A DNA stretch of 64,000 bases from NCBI RefSeq assembly GCF_013359945.1, contig NZ_JABWCS010000220.1, positions 124,001-188,000 on the forward strand, given 5' to 3'. Below, one piece after another: positions 52,123 to 61,988 of the stretch (its first letter is position 1; every line of letters begins with the position of its first letter). Position numbers and translations under genes: made by a program. This stretch comes from Paenibacillus agri (GTDB taxonomy: Bacteria > Bacillota > Bacilli > Paenibacillales > Paenibacillaceae). A model generated the notes under the pieces. The model saw only the letters and a list, made by a program, of their open reading frames with translations, was not told the DNA's origin and did no database searches.

Positions 52123-52325
52123 TTACACAGTAATATTAATCGAAGTACTGCCAATTGTAAATAGAAAAAGTCCGTCAGAACAGGGGATAAGCGACTTTTG
52201 GAGAGGGTGCAGGATTTTTGCCACCAGGTTTGTATATTTTCACTAAAGTGCTAGAATAGCGCTGATTTCATGAGTTTCTTGGAGAAAACAGGGTGTAAAT
52301 AGTGATTTGTCCCTGATATTTTAGT

Positions 52326-52338
52326 GCAAACGTTGTGC
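52326..52338. promoter_or_regulatory. Operator-like site
   Basis: GCAAACGTTGTGC, a variant of the LacI-type palindrome with one extra base, lies 53 bp upstream of the -35 box at 52391. Confidence 0.5.
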
Positions 52339-52390
52339 ATTGGAGAGGTTTTGTAAAGTGGAAGTTGAGCGGAGATACTACAATTTTTTG

Positions 52391-52448
52391 TTGACAACTT
52401 CTTAATTTTGGGATTAGTATGTTAATCAAATTGTAGCAAGCGCTTTCA
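52391..52448 (+). promoter_or_regulatory. Promoter and cre-like site of the amylolytic enzyme gene
   Basis: TTGACA (52391-52396) and TAGTAT (52415-52420) are 18 bp apart. AGCAAGCGCTTTCA (52435-52448), matching the CcpA cre consensus at 12 of 14 positions, sits just after the predicted start of transcription, where it would give glucose repression. The leader is about 415 nt. Confidence 0.6.
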
Positions 52449-52523
52449 AGTGATATTTTTTATTGGAACATGACAGAATGGTTATGTAATCGTTACTAGA
52501 GTAGATTTTTCTTGGAACTTTTT

Positions 52524-52535
52524 GCAAACGTTTGC
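52524..52535. promoter_or_regulatory. Perfect LacI-type operator
   Basis: GCAAACGTTTGC is a perfect 12-bp palindrome within the long leader or a second promoter of the amylolytic enzyme gene. Confidence 0.7.
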
Positions 52536-52843
52536 GCAATTTTTGCTAGTGTTCACTGTTAGAGAGTGATGTTATCAGATGTTCACTTCGCTATGCACTA
52601 CCTTGAAAATATCATTGGCTTATTCTGTGAAGGAGGATGTGTGTCTATCAGAGGCCTGACAAGCCGTTATAAGACATAATGTGCTGCCTGCCATTCGATG
52701 ACAGCTGGGGCAAAACTTACATAAAGGGGTTCCTTAAGAACTTCAGGATCAGGCAGCTGAATCGGATGAGAGAAGTAGAGCAGTAATCTATGACTAAAGC
52801 GCACTTGTAATGAAATCATGGAATCATTGGAGGGGTTAACGGA

Positions 52844-55800
52844 ATGAAACGGACGCTTTGGATCAAGAAATATTTTGCGGCAGGGATGGTTATAGTTCTG
52901 CTGTTATCCTGCTTGGGAATTCATCCCGCAGTTGTACAGGCAACGGCATTGGAAAGCGTGCTTGTGGAAACTTCTCAGCCGGCAGCGGCAGAAGAGGCTT
53001 TGGAATTCAATGAAGGGATTCACAGTGACAGCGCTGAAACGCAGCTCCTTTCGGAACCGGGTGCAGTAAATCCTGTACCAGACGGGCACATGCGGGTTCA
53101 CTACAACCGGACGTCTGGCGATTATGGCGACCAAGGGTTGTGGGTGTGGGATGGTGCAGCAGCGCCTTCCGAGAACTGGCCGGGTGGGGCAACACCATTT
53201 CCGGAAGGACTGAGGGATGCCTACGGGGCTTATGTTGATATCCCGCTGAAGGAAGGGGCCAAGAAATTCTCGTTCCTGGTGGTAAACCGCAGTACGCAGG
53301 CGAAGGATGCCGGGGATAAGCTTTTTGCCATTAACACACCGCAGACAAACGAGATTTGGATCAAGGAAGGCTCTGACGTCATTACACCATATGAGCCGGT
53401 TATACTTCCTGCCAATACGGTGCGGGTGCATTACATGAGAGCGGATAACAACTACGGCTCGCATGGATTGTGGCTGTGGGGAGATGTTACGGCAGAATCT
53501 ACGAATTGGCCTACTGGAGCAACCCCATTTTCGGACGGGCAAAGAGACCGTTTCGGGGCCTATGCCGATATTCCGCTGAAAGAGAATGCGAAGAAAATCG
53601 GCTTTCTTGTCCTGGACCAGGCAAGCGGAGATAAGGATGGCGGTGATAAAGGTTTTACACTGCTGGACCGTTACAATCAGCTCTGGGTAAGAGAAGGCGA
53701 TAATAACGTTTATGTCTCTCCGTTTGGTGAGGTGCCGATCGGATTAGTATCTGCTGAGGTTCTGTCAACTCAAAAAATCCTTCTCGGCTTCACCCTGACG
53801 GACGGCCTGGATTCGGCAACACTTCAGTCAGAGATTTCGGTAAAAGACAAGGCGGGAACCGTCATTCCAGTTACATCCGTATCGATCACCAGTCCCACCG
53901 CGATCGAGGTGGATACTGAAGCTTTTGAGCTGGATCAGACACCACTGAGTGTAACTTACGGGGGCAAGACCGTAGCGGCTTCTTCCGGCTGGAGAATGCT
54001 GGATGAGATATACAACTATACAGGGGACGATCTTGGAGCAACTTATCACCCTGGGGAGAAGACTGCGACGCTGAAGCTCTGGGCTCCGAAAGCCAGCTCG
54101 GTATCGGCCAAGGTATACGATAAGAATGATTCCAATCTTCTTGTAGGCACAGTCGCGCTGGCACTGGGCGAACAGGGTGTCTGGTCGGTCAAGCTGAAGC
54201 CGGAGGATCTGACTGGTGCAACTGCAAGCGATGTGAGAGGTTTTTATTATCAATATGAAGTCACTAATGACGGGGTAACGAAGGATGTACTGGACCCCTA
54301 TGCGAAATCCATGGCAGTGTTCACGGTAGACACGACAGGGGCACCGGGAGAGGGCGGCGATACCGTCGGCAAAGCGGCGATTGTCGATTTGAACGGAAGC
54401 AACCCTGCTGACTTCAGCTATGCCGATATTAGTGGCTATGAGAATCGTGAAGACGCTATCATTTATGAAGTGCATGTCCGGGATTTCACCTCTGACCCTT
54501 CTATCGAAGTCAGTTTGGACGGCGAGCGCTGGGGATCTTATGCGGCTTTTGAGAAAAAGCTGGATTACATCAAATCCCTGGGCGTAACCCATGTTCAGCT
54601 GCTTCCTGTAATGGCTTGGTATTATGGGGACGAGACGAAGATGGGTCAGCGGGAGCTGAATTATTCGGCAAAAGGAAATGAATACAACTGGGGCTATGAT
54701 CCCCACAATTATTTTTCCCCGGACGGGGCTTATTCACAGAATCCTGCCGACCCGGAACTGCGGATCAAGGAATTAAAAGCCCTGATCGATGCTGTGCATA
54801 AAGCCGGTATGGGTGTAGTGCTGGATGTGGTGTACACCCACATGGCGAAGACCGAGCTGCTGAACGACATCGTGCCGAACTACTATGCGTTCCAGGATGC
54901 GAATGGTAATTTTATTGGCGGCTTCGGCAATAATCTGGCAACCAACCACAAGATGGCCGAGAAGCTGATGGTCGATTCTGTGAAGTACTGGTTCTCCGAG
55001 TATAAAATCGACGGGATGCGCTGGGACATGATGGGCGATGCCACGTACGAATCGGTGCAGAACGCCTATGATGCCGCTGCCGCGCTGAATCCAAAGGCGC
55101 TGTTCATTGGTGAAGGCTGGCGGACCTTCGGTGGTGCAGCGTCCGATCCAGCCCTTGCCGGCAAAGGCGCAGATCAGGATTGGATGGATAAGACGGATAG
55201 TGTCGGGGTGTTCTCTGATGAGTTCCGTAATGAATTGAAATCCGGCTTCGGCTCCGAGGGCGAGCCAAGATTCATTACAGGCGGTGCGCGCCAGATCAGC
55301 ACAATCCTGAACAATATCAAGGGACAACCGTCTAATACACCTGCAGATAGTCCGGGAGATATGGTGCAGTATATTGATGCCCATGACAATCTGCCGCTTC
55401 ATGATGTGATTGCGCAGTCGATTAAGAAAGATCCGGCGATCCCGGAGAATGAGCTGGAGATCCAGAAGCGGATCAGACTGGGCAACCTGTTGGTTCTGAC
55501 TTCCCAGGGCACAGCCTTTATCCATGCGGGTCAGGAATACGGCCGCACAAAGCAGTGGAAGTCGAGTGGCGTTCCCGAGGATAAATATACGGAGATGAAG
55601 GATAAGGATGGGGTCTCCTTCGGTTATTTTATCCATGATTCTTATGATTCCTCGGATGCTATCAACATGTTCGATTGGAGTAAGGCAACGGATGAAGCAA
55701 GCTTCCCCGTAGAAAATATTACGAGAGAATACACGACTGGCCTGATGGAACTAAGGAAATCGACCAATGCTTTCCGACTGGCTGACAAAAGCCTCGTGGA

Positions 55801-58800
55801 TTCCAATGTGACACTTATTGCGGCCCCTGAAGTTAAGGTCAGCGATCTGGTCATCGGCTACAAAAACAAGGCTACCGATGGAACCGGTACCTATTATGTC
55901 TTCATGAACGGGGACAGCACTGCAAGAACGCTTACGCTATCTGAGGATTTGACAGACGGTGAGGTGCTGGTTGACGGTGCGAAGGCAGGAACAATGCCTA
56001 TTCCTGTCACGAGCCAGAGCGGGTTCAATCTGACGACCCATTCTATTACGCTAGAGCCGCTCACCGCAGTGGTGATCAGAAAAGACTCTGCCGCAGCTGC
56101 CCTGACTTCACTGGAAAGTGATCTTGCGAGTTATACGCTTCAGGTGAACGACACTCATCAGAGTGCTGTATTCGCCAAATACGATGATGGCAGCAGAAGC
56201 AATGTGACGGCAAAAGCAACCTTTGTGTCCGATCAGCCGGCTGTGGCTGAGGTCACAAACAAAGGATTGGTTAAAGCCAAATCAGCGGGAACCGCTGTGA
56301 TTACTGCATCCTATGGCGGTTTCTCTACCAAAGTTGCAGTTACAGTAACGACAGAACCGGTGAATAACAAACGTTATGTCCAGTTTACCTATACCCGTGA
56401 GGATAAGAACTATACAGACTGGAATCTCTGGGTTTGGAACACCGGAGCGAAGAACGACCAGATTGACTTCACAACGTTTGAAAAAGGAACGGCAAGCGTT
56501 CTGATCGAAGTGGCACCGAACGCCACGAATGTCGGGTTCGTGCTCCGCAAAGGTACGGACTGGAACACGGCGAAGCAGGATTATCCAGACGACCGTCTGA
56601 TTCCGCTCACGCCTGGCGAAGCGTTCACCAAGGTTAATGTCACCAGCATGGTCAAAGAGCTGGATATCAAGCCGAACATCAGTGGTCCGGTGCTGAAAGA
56701 CGGAACGATTACGTTCCGGTACCGTGACGAGAATTTGTTCCGTAGTGGCAGCCAAGACGCAATCACTGGCGTCAAGGTCAAAGTGAACGGTACGGAATAT
56801 CCGATGGTGTATGATCAGGCAAGCGAATGGTTCAGCTATTCTCTGACTGACATAGCGCAGGGAACCTATAAATACACATTCCTGGTCACCAAAGACGGGA
56901 ATACGACTGAATTTACAGATCCCAAAAATACAGTGAATGGCGAGTCCCAGGTCGTCTACCATATTCCAGACGTCAGCATTGTCTCGGAGGTATCCCCCGC
57001 AGCAATTCATTCCAATCAGAATGCGGTGGTAACCCTTAAGACAGACTCCAGCGAAACTGTAACGTATAAGGAAGCCTATATGGATTTAACGTCACTGGGC
57101 GGATCTGCCAAGGTGAGCTTTGATACAGAGCTGATGCAGCAGACTGTTGCTGTCAAAGACACCATCCCGGCGGGAATAAAGAATATTCCGGTTGTCCTGG
57201 TCGACCAGTATGGCAATAAGCATAAGCACACGGCTACCCTTGAAGTGAAGGCCAGAACCTATTCCGGTGACCCCCTTGATTTTGACTGGGATGAGGCACG
57301 GATATATTTTGCCCTGACGGACAGATTCAAGGACGGGGATCCGAACAACAATGAGAATGTTGATAAAAATCACCTCGAAGCCTATCACGGCGGGGATTTC
57401 AGAGGGTTGATTGACAGTCTGGATTATCTGCAGGAACTTGGCATCAACACGCTGTGGATCACGCCGATTGTAGATAACATAGATTTTAATCAGGGTACTG
57501 GCTTTGGCGGCAAGCAATACGCTTATCACGGCTATTGGGCCAAGGACTTTACTAAGCTTGATGAACATCTTGGCGATATGGAGGTCTTCAAAGAACTGAT
57601 CGATAAGGCGCACGACAAGGGCATCAAAATCATGGTGGACGTTGTACTCAATCATACCGGGTACGGCTTGAAGCCTGAGGATAACAGTCCTACGATTACA
57701 CCGGAAGATAAAGCCCGTTTTGCCGGGATGCTGCGCACAGATGGCGTATCTGCCGACACAGACCCGATCCGTGGTGAACTAGCAGGTCTGCCGGATTTCC
57801 GGACTGAGGACCCTGCAGTGCGGAAGCAAGTGATTGCCTGGCAGAGTGACTGGCTGGACAATGCCCGGACGCAGCGCGGGGACACCATCGACTATTTCCG
57901 TGTGGATACCGTGAAGCATGTAGAGGATACCACATGGAAAGCCTTCAAGAATGCACTGACTGCCATCGACCCGAACTTTAAATTAGTAGGAGAATACTTT
58001 GGCGGAACAACAGACAACGACGGAGGAACGCTGGAGAGCGGGCAGATGGACAGTCTGCTGGACTTTGGCTTCAAGGGCGCTGCCCGTGATTTCACAAATG
58101 GTAAAATCAATGATACCGACGCCTATCTTCAGGACCGGGAAGGCAAGATCGGCAATACCCGGATGATGGCTCAATTCCTGAGCAGCCATGATGAAGACGG
58201 CTTCCTGTCCGAATATGTCGGCGGGGACAAAGGCAAGTTGAAAGTTGCAGCTGCGCTGCAAATTACGGCTAAGGGACAGCCGGTGATTTACTACGGCGAA
58301 GAACTGGGCCGCTCAGGTAAAAATGCCGGAGATATGTCCAAAGGCGAGTTCAGCGAGAACCGCTCGGATATGCCGTGGGAGCAATTAACTGCGGAGAAAG
58401 GGCTCCACGATCATTACAGCAAGCTGTTGAACATCCGGGCGAAGTACTCCAAAGTATTCGCCAAGGGAGAACGAACGAAGCTGGCTGGCTCGGATGCGGT
58501 GGGTTATCTGGCCTTTAACAAGCAGTACAACAATGAAAATGTAGTGACAGTTATCAACACGAAGACGGACGCTGTCTCTGCTGAGGTTCCGGTACCTTTT
58601 GCAGCTGGAACGCTTGTCAAAGACGAATATAGTGACACAACTTATACCGTATCGGGTGATCAAAAGCTTACGATTGAGCTGCCTGGTCGTAATGAAGGCG
58701 GAACCGTGATTCTGGCGGCTGTGGCTGGCGTGGAGCCGACGCCAACTCCAACGCCTGTGGTGACGCCAACACCAACACCTGTGGTCACAGCCACACCGGT

Positions 58801-60070
58801 AGCGACACAGACTCCTGATGTTACAGCTACACCGGGTGTCACTCCTACGCCGGAAGCAACGCCAGTACCGCTGGCAACACCTAGACCAGATCCTGCGTCG
58901 CCGTTCACGGCACAACCAACGCAGAGCCCTATCCCTGGCACGGTCTCAACCGCTACACCGTCCAGTAGCCCGCAGATTGTATCCGCGGACAGTCTGAAGG
59001 GTGGCCAAGACGGCAAGGTTGAAGTGGAGCTTACCCCAGGCAAGACTGCAGTTCTGCTGCCGGTTCAAGCTGCACAGGTATTGGGAACAAGTAGTCTGGT
59101 TATTAAGACGGATTCTCTGAATATTACTCTTCCGAACAAGGTGCTTGTAGACTTGTTAGGGTACGTATCTGGGGAAGATACGGAGACGGCCCAGATTCTT
59201 TTCGAAGTTAGTGGGTTGCAGGAAACTGCGGTCCGGTCACTATTGGACGAACTGAGCAAGGATGGCGTACGCGTTGCTTCAGTATCAAATATCTATGAAT
59301 TCAATCTATATGTTGTTAAAAAAGACGGCAGCCGCATCCCGGTAACGGTATTCCAGCAGCCTTTGACCCTGTCCTTCAAGCTCAAAGGCCAGCCGAACAA
59401 GGATTGGACCGGCGTGTTCCATTTGCCGGAGCAAGGGAAACCAGAGTATGCAGGCGGCCTGATTCAGGACGATACTATAACCGCCGGGATTACGCATTTC
59501 AGCAAATATGCCGCACTTGAGATCAATACCACATTCAAGGATGTGCCGCAGACACACTGGGCTTCTCCTGCAATTAAATCCCTGGCCGCGAAGCAAATCG
59601 TAACCGGTGTATCCGCTACTGTGTTCGAACCGAAACGCAGCGTCAGCCGTGCGGAATTCACCGCGCTCTTAATGCGTGCGCTTGGCGTGAGCGGGCAAGG
59701 AAAGAACGAATTTAAAGATGTTGCAGGTGACGCTTGGTATGCTTCTTATGTAACGACAGCAGCCCAGTTGGGGATTGTGAATGGACGAAGCGGGGATACA
59801 TTCGCGCCTAGTGCGACAATTACCCGCGAAGAGATGGCCGTTATGGTCGTCCGAGCGCTAGAGATCAAGCAAGGCAAGAAATTTAATGTGCAAGCCGCCT
59901 CAAGTGACTTTACCGACGCATTGCGTATCAGCGATTGGGCGAAGTCTGAGGTGAATACAGCTGTGGAACTAGGGCTGTTGCAAGGGCGGGAGGACGGTGA
60001 ATTTGCTCCTCAGGAACAACTGACTCGTGCTGAAAGCGCGCAGGTAATCTATAATCTGCTGGCCCTATAA
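52844..60070 (+). CDS. Surface-anchored amylopullulanase with two GH13 domains
   Basis: 2408 residues, secreted and cell-bound. Order: signal peptide (1-35); two CBM41-like starch-binding modules (about 75-182 and 190-298); an Ig-like domain (300-385); CBM48-like (about 392-500); pullulanase type I GH13 with YNWGYDP and triad Asp728 (RWDMMGD), Glu757 (GEGWR), Asp848 (DAHDNL); Big_2-like (about 1085-1170); a third CBM41-like module (about 1174-1270); linker beta domains; an amylase-type GH13 (about 1472-1960) with triad Asp1688 (FRVDTVK), Glu1717 (VGEYFGG), Asp1783 (SSHDEDG); a Thr/Pro linker (about 1962-2030); a beta domain; and three SLH repeats (2231, 2289, 2355 on). It would cut alpha-1,6 and alpha-1,4 bonds at the cell surface. 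GGAGGGG precedes the ATG. Confidence 0.93.
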   Translation: MKRTLWIKKYFAAGMVIVLLLSCLGIHPAVVQATALESVLVETSQPAAAEEALEFNEGIHSDSAETQLLSEPGAVNPVPDGHMRVHYNRTSGDYGDQGLWVWDGAAAPSENWPGGATPFPEGLRDAYGAYVDIPLKEGAKKFSFLVVNRSTQAKDAGDKLFAINTPQTNEIWIKEGSDVITPYEPVILPANTVRVHYMRADNNYGSHGLWLWGDVTAESTNWPTGATPFSDGQRDRFGAYADIPLKENAKKIGFLVLDQASGDKDGGDKGFTLLDRYNQLWVREGDNNVYVSPFGEVPIGLVSAEVLSTQKILLGFTLTDGLDSATLQSEISVKDKAGTVIPVTSVSITSPTAIEVDTEAFELDQTPLSVTYGGKTVAASSGWRMLDEIYNYTGDDLGATYHPGEKTATLKLWAPKASSVSAKVYDKNDSNLLVGTVALALGEQGVWSVKLKPEDLTGATASDVRGFYYQYEVTNDGVTKDVLDPYAKSMAVFTVDTTGAPGEGGDTVGKAAIVDLNGSNPADFSYADISGYENREDAIIYEVHVRDFTSDPSIEVSLDGERWGSYAAFEKKLDYIKSLGVTHVQLLPVMAWYYGDETKMGQRELNYSAKGNEYNWGYDPHNYFSPDGAYSQNPADPELRIKELKALIDAVHKAGMGVVLDVVYTHMAKTELLNDIVPNYYAFQDANGNFIGGFGNNLATNHKMAEKLMVDSVKYWFSEYKIDGMRWDMMGDATYESVQNAYDAAAALNPKALFIGEGWRTFGGAASDPALAGKGADQDWMDKTDSVGVFSDEFRNELKSGFGSEGEPRFITGGARQISTILNNIKGQPSNTPADSPGDMVQYIDAHDNLPLHDVIAQSIKKDPAIPENELEIQKRIRLGNLLVLTSQGTAFIHAGQEYGRTKQWKSSGVPEDKYTEMKDKDGVSFGYFIHDSYDSSDAINMFDWSKATDEASFPVENITREYTTGLMELRKSTNAFRLADKSLVDSNVTLIAAPEVKVSDLVIGYKNKATDGTGTYYVFMNGDSTARTLTLSEDLTDGEVLVDGAKAGTMPIPVTSQSGFNLTTHSITLEPLTAVVIRKDSAAAALTSLESDLASYTLQVNDTHQSAVFAKYDDGSRSNVTAKATFVSDQPAVAEVTNKGLVKAKSAGTAVITASYGGFSTKVAVTVTTEPVNNKRYVQFTYTREDKNYTDWNLWVWNTGAKNDQIDFTTFEKGTASVLIEVAPNATNVGFVLRKGTDWNTAKQDYPDDRLIPLTPGEAFTKVNVTSMVKELDIKPNISGPVLKDGTITFRYRDENLFRSGSQDAITGVKVKVNGTEYPMVYDQASEWFSYSLTDIAQGTYKYTFLVTKDGNTTEFTDPKNTVNGESQVVYHIPDVSIVSEVSPAAIHSNQNAVVTLKTDSSETVTYKEAYMDLTSLGGSAKVSFDTELMQQTVAVKDTIPAGIKNIPVVLVDQYGNKHKHTATLEVKARTYSGDPLDFDWDEARIYFALTDRFKDGDPNNNENVDKNHLEAYHGGDFRGLIDSLDYLQELGINTLWITPIVDNIDFNQGTGFGGKQYAYHGYWAKDFTKLDEHLGDMEVFKELIDKAHDKGIKIMVDVVLNHTGYGLKPEDNSPTITPEDKARFAGMLRTDGVSADTDPIRGELAGLPDFRTEDPAVRKQVIAWQSDWLDNARTQRGDTIDYFRVDTVKHVEDTTWKAFKNALTAIDPNFKLVGEYFGGTTDNDGGTLESGQMDSLLDFGFKGAARDFTNGKINDTDAYLQDREGKIGNTRMMAQFLSSHDEDGFLSEYVGGDKGKLKVAAALQITAKGQPVIYYGEELGRSGKNAGDMSKGEFSENRSDMPWEQLTAEKGLHDHYSKLLNIRAKYSKVFAKGERTKLAGSDAVGYLAFNKQYNNENVVTVINTKTDAVSAEVPVPFAAGTLVKDEYSDTTYTVSGDQKLTIELPGRNEGGTVILAAVAGVEPTPTPTPVVTPTPTPVVTATPVATQTPDVTATPGVTPTPEATPVPLATPRPDPASPFTAQPTQSPIPGTVSTATPSSSPQIVSADSLKGGQDGKVEVELTPGKTAVLLPVQAAQVLGTSSLVIKTDSLNITLPNKVLVDLLGYVSGEDTETAQILFEVSGLQETAVRSLLDELSKDGVRVASVSNIYEFNLYVVKKDGSRIPVTVFQQPLTLSFKLKGQPNKDWTGVFHLPEQGKPEYAGGLIQDDTITAGITHFSKYAALEINTTFKDVPQTHWASPAIKSLAAKQIVTGVSATVFEPKRSVSRAEFTALLMRALGVSGQGKNEFKDVAGDAWYASYVTTAAQLGIVNGRSGDTFAPSATITREEMAVMVVRALEIKQGKKFNVQAASSDFTDALRISDWAKSEVNTAVELGLLQGREDGEFAPQEQLTRAESAQVIYNLLAL

Positions 60071-60172
60071 GGCCTAACAGCTAAAAGTTAACGCTAGGGA
60101 GGGCAGTGCTTGACGAGTGGCAGCCCCTGGCTTTGAATAGCTGCAGAGTAGGCATCGCTCCAAGCTCTAAAC

Positions 60173-60223
60173 GCTACTAACCCAATGTACTAACCAAGTG
60201 CTACTAACCAAGTGCTACTAACG
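60173..60223. repeat. Short 14-bp tandem repeat
   Basis: CTACTAACCAAGTG occurs about 3.5 times in tandem with small variations, in the spacer after the amylolytic enzyme gene. Confidence 0.6.
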
Positions 60224-60261
60224 CTTCCCAACTAGTGTTTACATTGAACGGGAATAACCTG

Positions 60262-60309
60262 AAAATGACCTCAAAATCCACGCTTAAGTGGAGGATGAGG
60301 TCATTTTTT
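60262..60309. terminator. Bidirectional terminator
   Basis: AAAATGACCTC (60262-60272) pairs with GAGGTCATTTT (60297-60307), with an inner CCAC/GTGG stem and T-runs on both sides. It ends the amylolytic enzyme gene and the MerR gene. Confidence 0.85.
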
Positions 60310-60330
60310 TGTAGCTAAATGCTTAGTGTC

Positions 60331-60690
60331 TTAATTCATTTCAGATTCAATTCTAATGATCTTTTGTTGAATTTTTTTTAGATTTTCTTCAGCATCTCGA
60401 ATTTGTTGTAAGACAGTGATTTCGTGCTGCTTCATCATTTCTAGCCGTTGAGGGGAGCTGGCATTCCCACTCATCGACCAATCAACAAATTGCTTAATGT
60501 CCTTTATTGGCATCCCGGTATGTTTTAAACATAAGATAATTTCCAGAAATTTAAGTGCATCCTCGTTAAATACCCGATCGCCTTTTTCAGTTCTTTTGAG
60601 GAAAGGAAACAGTCCTTTGTTATCATAATAACGTAGCTGTGAGATGGATAAATGATTCATTGCTGCAACTTGTCCAATAGTATAATTCAT
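60331..60690 (-). CDS. MerR-family transcriptional regulator
   Basis: A 119-residue regulator with MerR winged helix-turn-helix at the N-terminus (TIGQVAAMNHLSISQLRYYDNKGLFP) and a coiled-coil dimerisation helix (about 80-118). It lacks the metal-binding cysteines of metal sensors and resembles the AdhR/YraB-type regulators paired with dehydrogenases. It lies 18 bp after the SDR gene on the same strand and probably controls that operon. DNA is AT-rich compared with flanking enzyme genes. Confidence 0.87.
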   Translation of the reverse strand: MNYTIGQVAAMNHLSISQLRYYDNKGLFPFLKRTEKGDRVFNEDALKFLEIILCLKHTGMPIKDIKQFVDWSMSGNASSPQRLEMMKQHEITVLQQIRDAEENLKKIQQKIIRIESEMN

Positions 60691-60708
60691 TACGCTCTCC
60701 TCAGGTGA

Positions 60709-61419
60709 TTACCAAGGGATAATCCCATTTTTATCTAGAATTTTTCCGTTATAGTTTGTATCACTTAATGCGTATTTAACAATGATTTGTGCACCTTCAG
60801 CAGTTGTTTTGCCACCTGGAGCATTATGATTAAGATCCGTAGTTGTAAAACCAGGTGTAACCCCTAAAATTTCAGGTCCACTCGTCCCAAATTCTGTACC
60901 GAATGCTAATGTCAATGAATTCACAGCCGTTTTTGTTGAATTATAGCCCAGTATATTGAGTTGAGGAATTTCTCCATTTGCGAACATGGTTTGTGAAGCC
61001 ATATCTGTTGTTACGTTAACGATCTTGCCACCCTGAGATTTTTTCACTAAAGGTAAGAAGGTTTGAATCATTTGGAATGTACCAAAGAAGTTAACGTCAA
61101 ACTCTTGTCGTAGTGTCTCTAGTTTTAATTCACTGGGTAGAATACCAAAATCAAGGGCGATTCCGGCGTTATTAATCAATAAATCCAAGTGATCTGTTAC
61201 TTCAAGAATTTTATTTTTTGCGCTTTGGATAGATAGTGTATCAGAAATATCAACAGGAACAAACGAGACGTTTGAAAAGCCTAAGGATTGCACGGCTTTT
61301 TGTCCTAGCTCCTCATTTCGCGCTCCTAAAAACACATGATATTCTTTTTCAGCTAATTGACGCACAATTTCATATCCAATTCCTTTATTGGCACCTGTTA
61401 CAAAGGCGAATTTCTTCAT
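60709..61419 (-). CDS. SDR family oxidoreductase
   Basis: A 236-residue short-chain dehydrogenase of the carbonyl-reductase type: VTGANKGIG (8-16), LLINNAGIALDFG, active-site GYNSTKTAVN and the C-terminal PGFTTTDLNHNAPG segment. The start at 61419 is supported by TTGGAGGAAC 8 bases upstream; a longer frame to 61434 would cover it. It forms an operon with the MerR gene downstream. The substrate is probably a reactive aldehyde or ketone by analogy with similar pairs. AT-rich codon use suggests transfer. Confidence 0.88.
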   Translation of the reverse strand: MKKFAFVTGANKGIGYEIVRQLAEKEYHVFLGARNEELGQKAVQSLGFSNVSFVPVDISDTLSIQSAKNKILEVTDHLDLLINNAGIALDFGILPSELKLETLRQEFDVNFFGTFQMIQTFLPLVKKSQGGKIVNVTTDMASQTMFANGEIPQLNILGYNSTKTAVNSLTLAFGTEFGTSGPEILGVTPGFTTTDLNHNAPGGKTTAEGAQIIVKYALSDTNYNGKILDKNGIIPW

Positions 61420-61510
61420 GTCTAGTTCCTCCAATTTTCCTATCAGTTAGTTACAATTAGAAAGATACAACCTAAACCTAAGTTGAGGTCAAGTTTTTTT
61501 AATAACGTGG

Positions 61511-61706
61511 AACCTAACGGACTATATGATCGTTATTTGTGCATGAAATTGCCCGTGGATCGTGAAGCGGACTCAGGTGACGTTATTTCGTCCCAAACAG
61601 TGGATTATGAACAGTATTTCAGCGCATAGGGTCCCTGGAGTCCGTTATCTTCCTGAGTGGTTGAAACTACAGGTAATAAAGCCTCTGGAGTCCGTTACAA
61701 GCCGAA
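61511..61706. repeat. Four-part intergenic repeat, family B, copy 2
   Basis: Quarters at about 61511-61540 (CCTAACGGACTATATGATCG), 61567-61590 (GCGGACTCAGGTGACGTTAT), and the inverse pair 61625-61653 (GGGTCCCTGGAGTCCGTTAT) and 61674-61703 (GCCTCTGGAGTCCGTTACAA). Layout is the same as 45131-45325. Confidence 0.8.
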
Positions 61707-61988
61707 ATACGAGCCAAGCACTGGTTTTGAGTTATAACCATAATTGATACAACAATATTAATATCTTGCGATGACTTTAATTTATACATTGGATTTGTAT
61801 GGTTAAAAAAAAGAACTATCCCCCAGGCCATTTCTGGCTCCAATGGTATGCTCCCCATACAGAAACAGGTTTTTATTATTTCACCTGTCTACTATATAGA
61901 GAGCATATCGCTAAGAGGATAGTCCTTTCTCTTTATCTATCTGGCCTGTCACTAGGACAGGGTTGAGCACCTTGAATGCATAAGCTGT
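61707..61988. other. AT-rich spacer downstream of the GH13_20 gene
   Basis: No convincing gene. An imperfect dyad (AAGAACTATCC near 61811 and GGATAGTCCTTTC near 61918) could serve as a loose terminator for the minus-strand GH13_20 gene, but the loop is over 90 nt. Confidence 0.35.
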
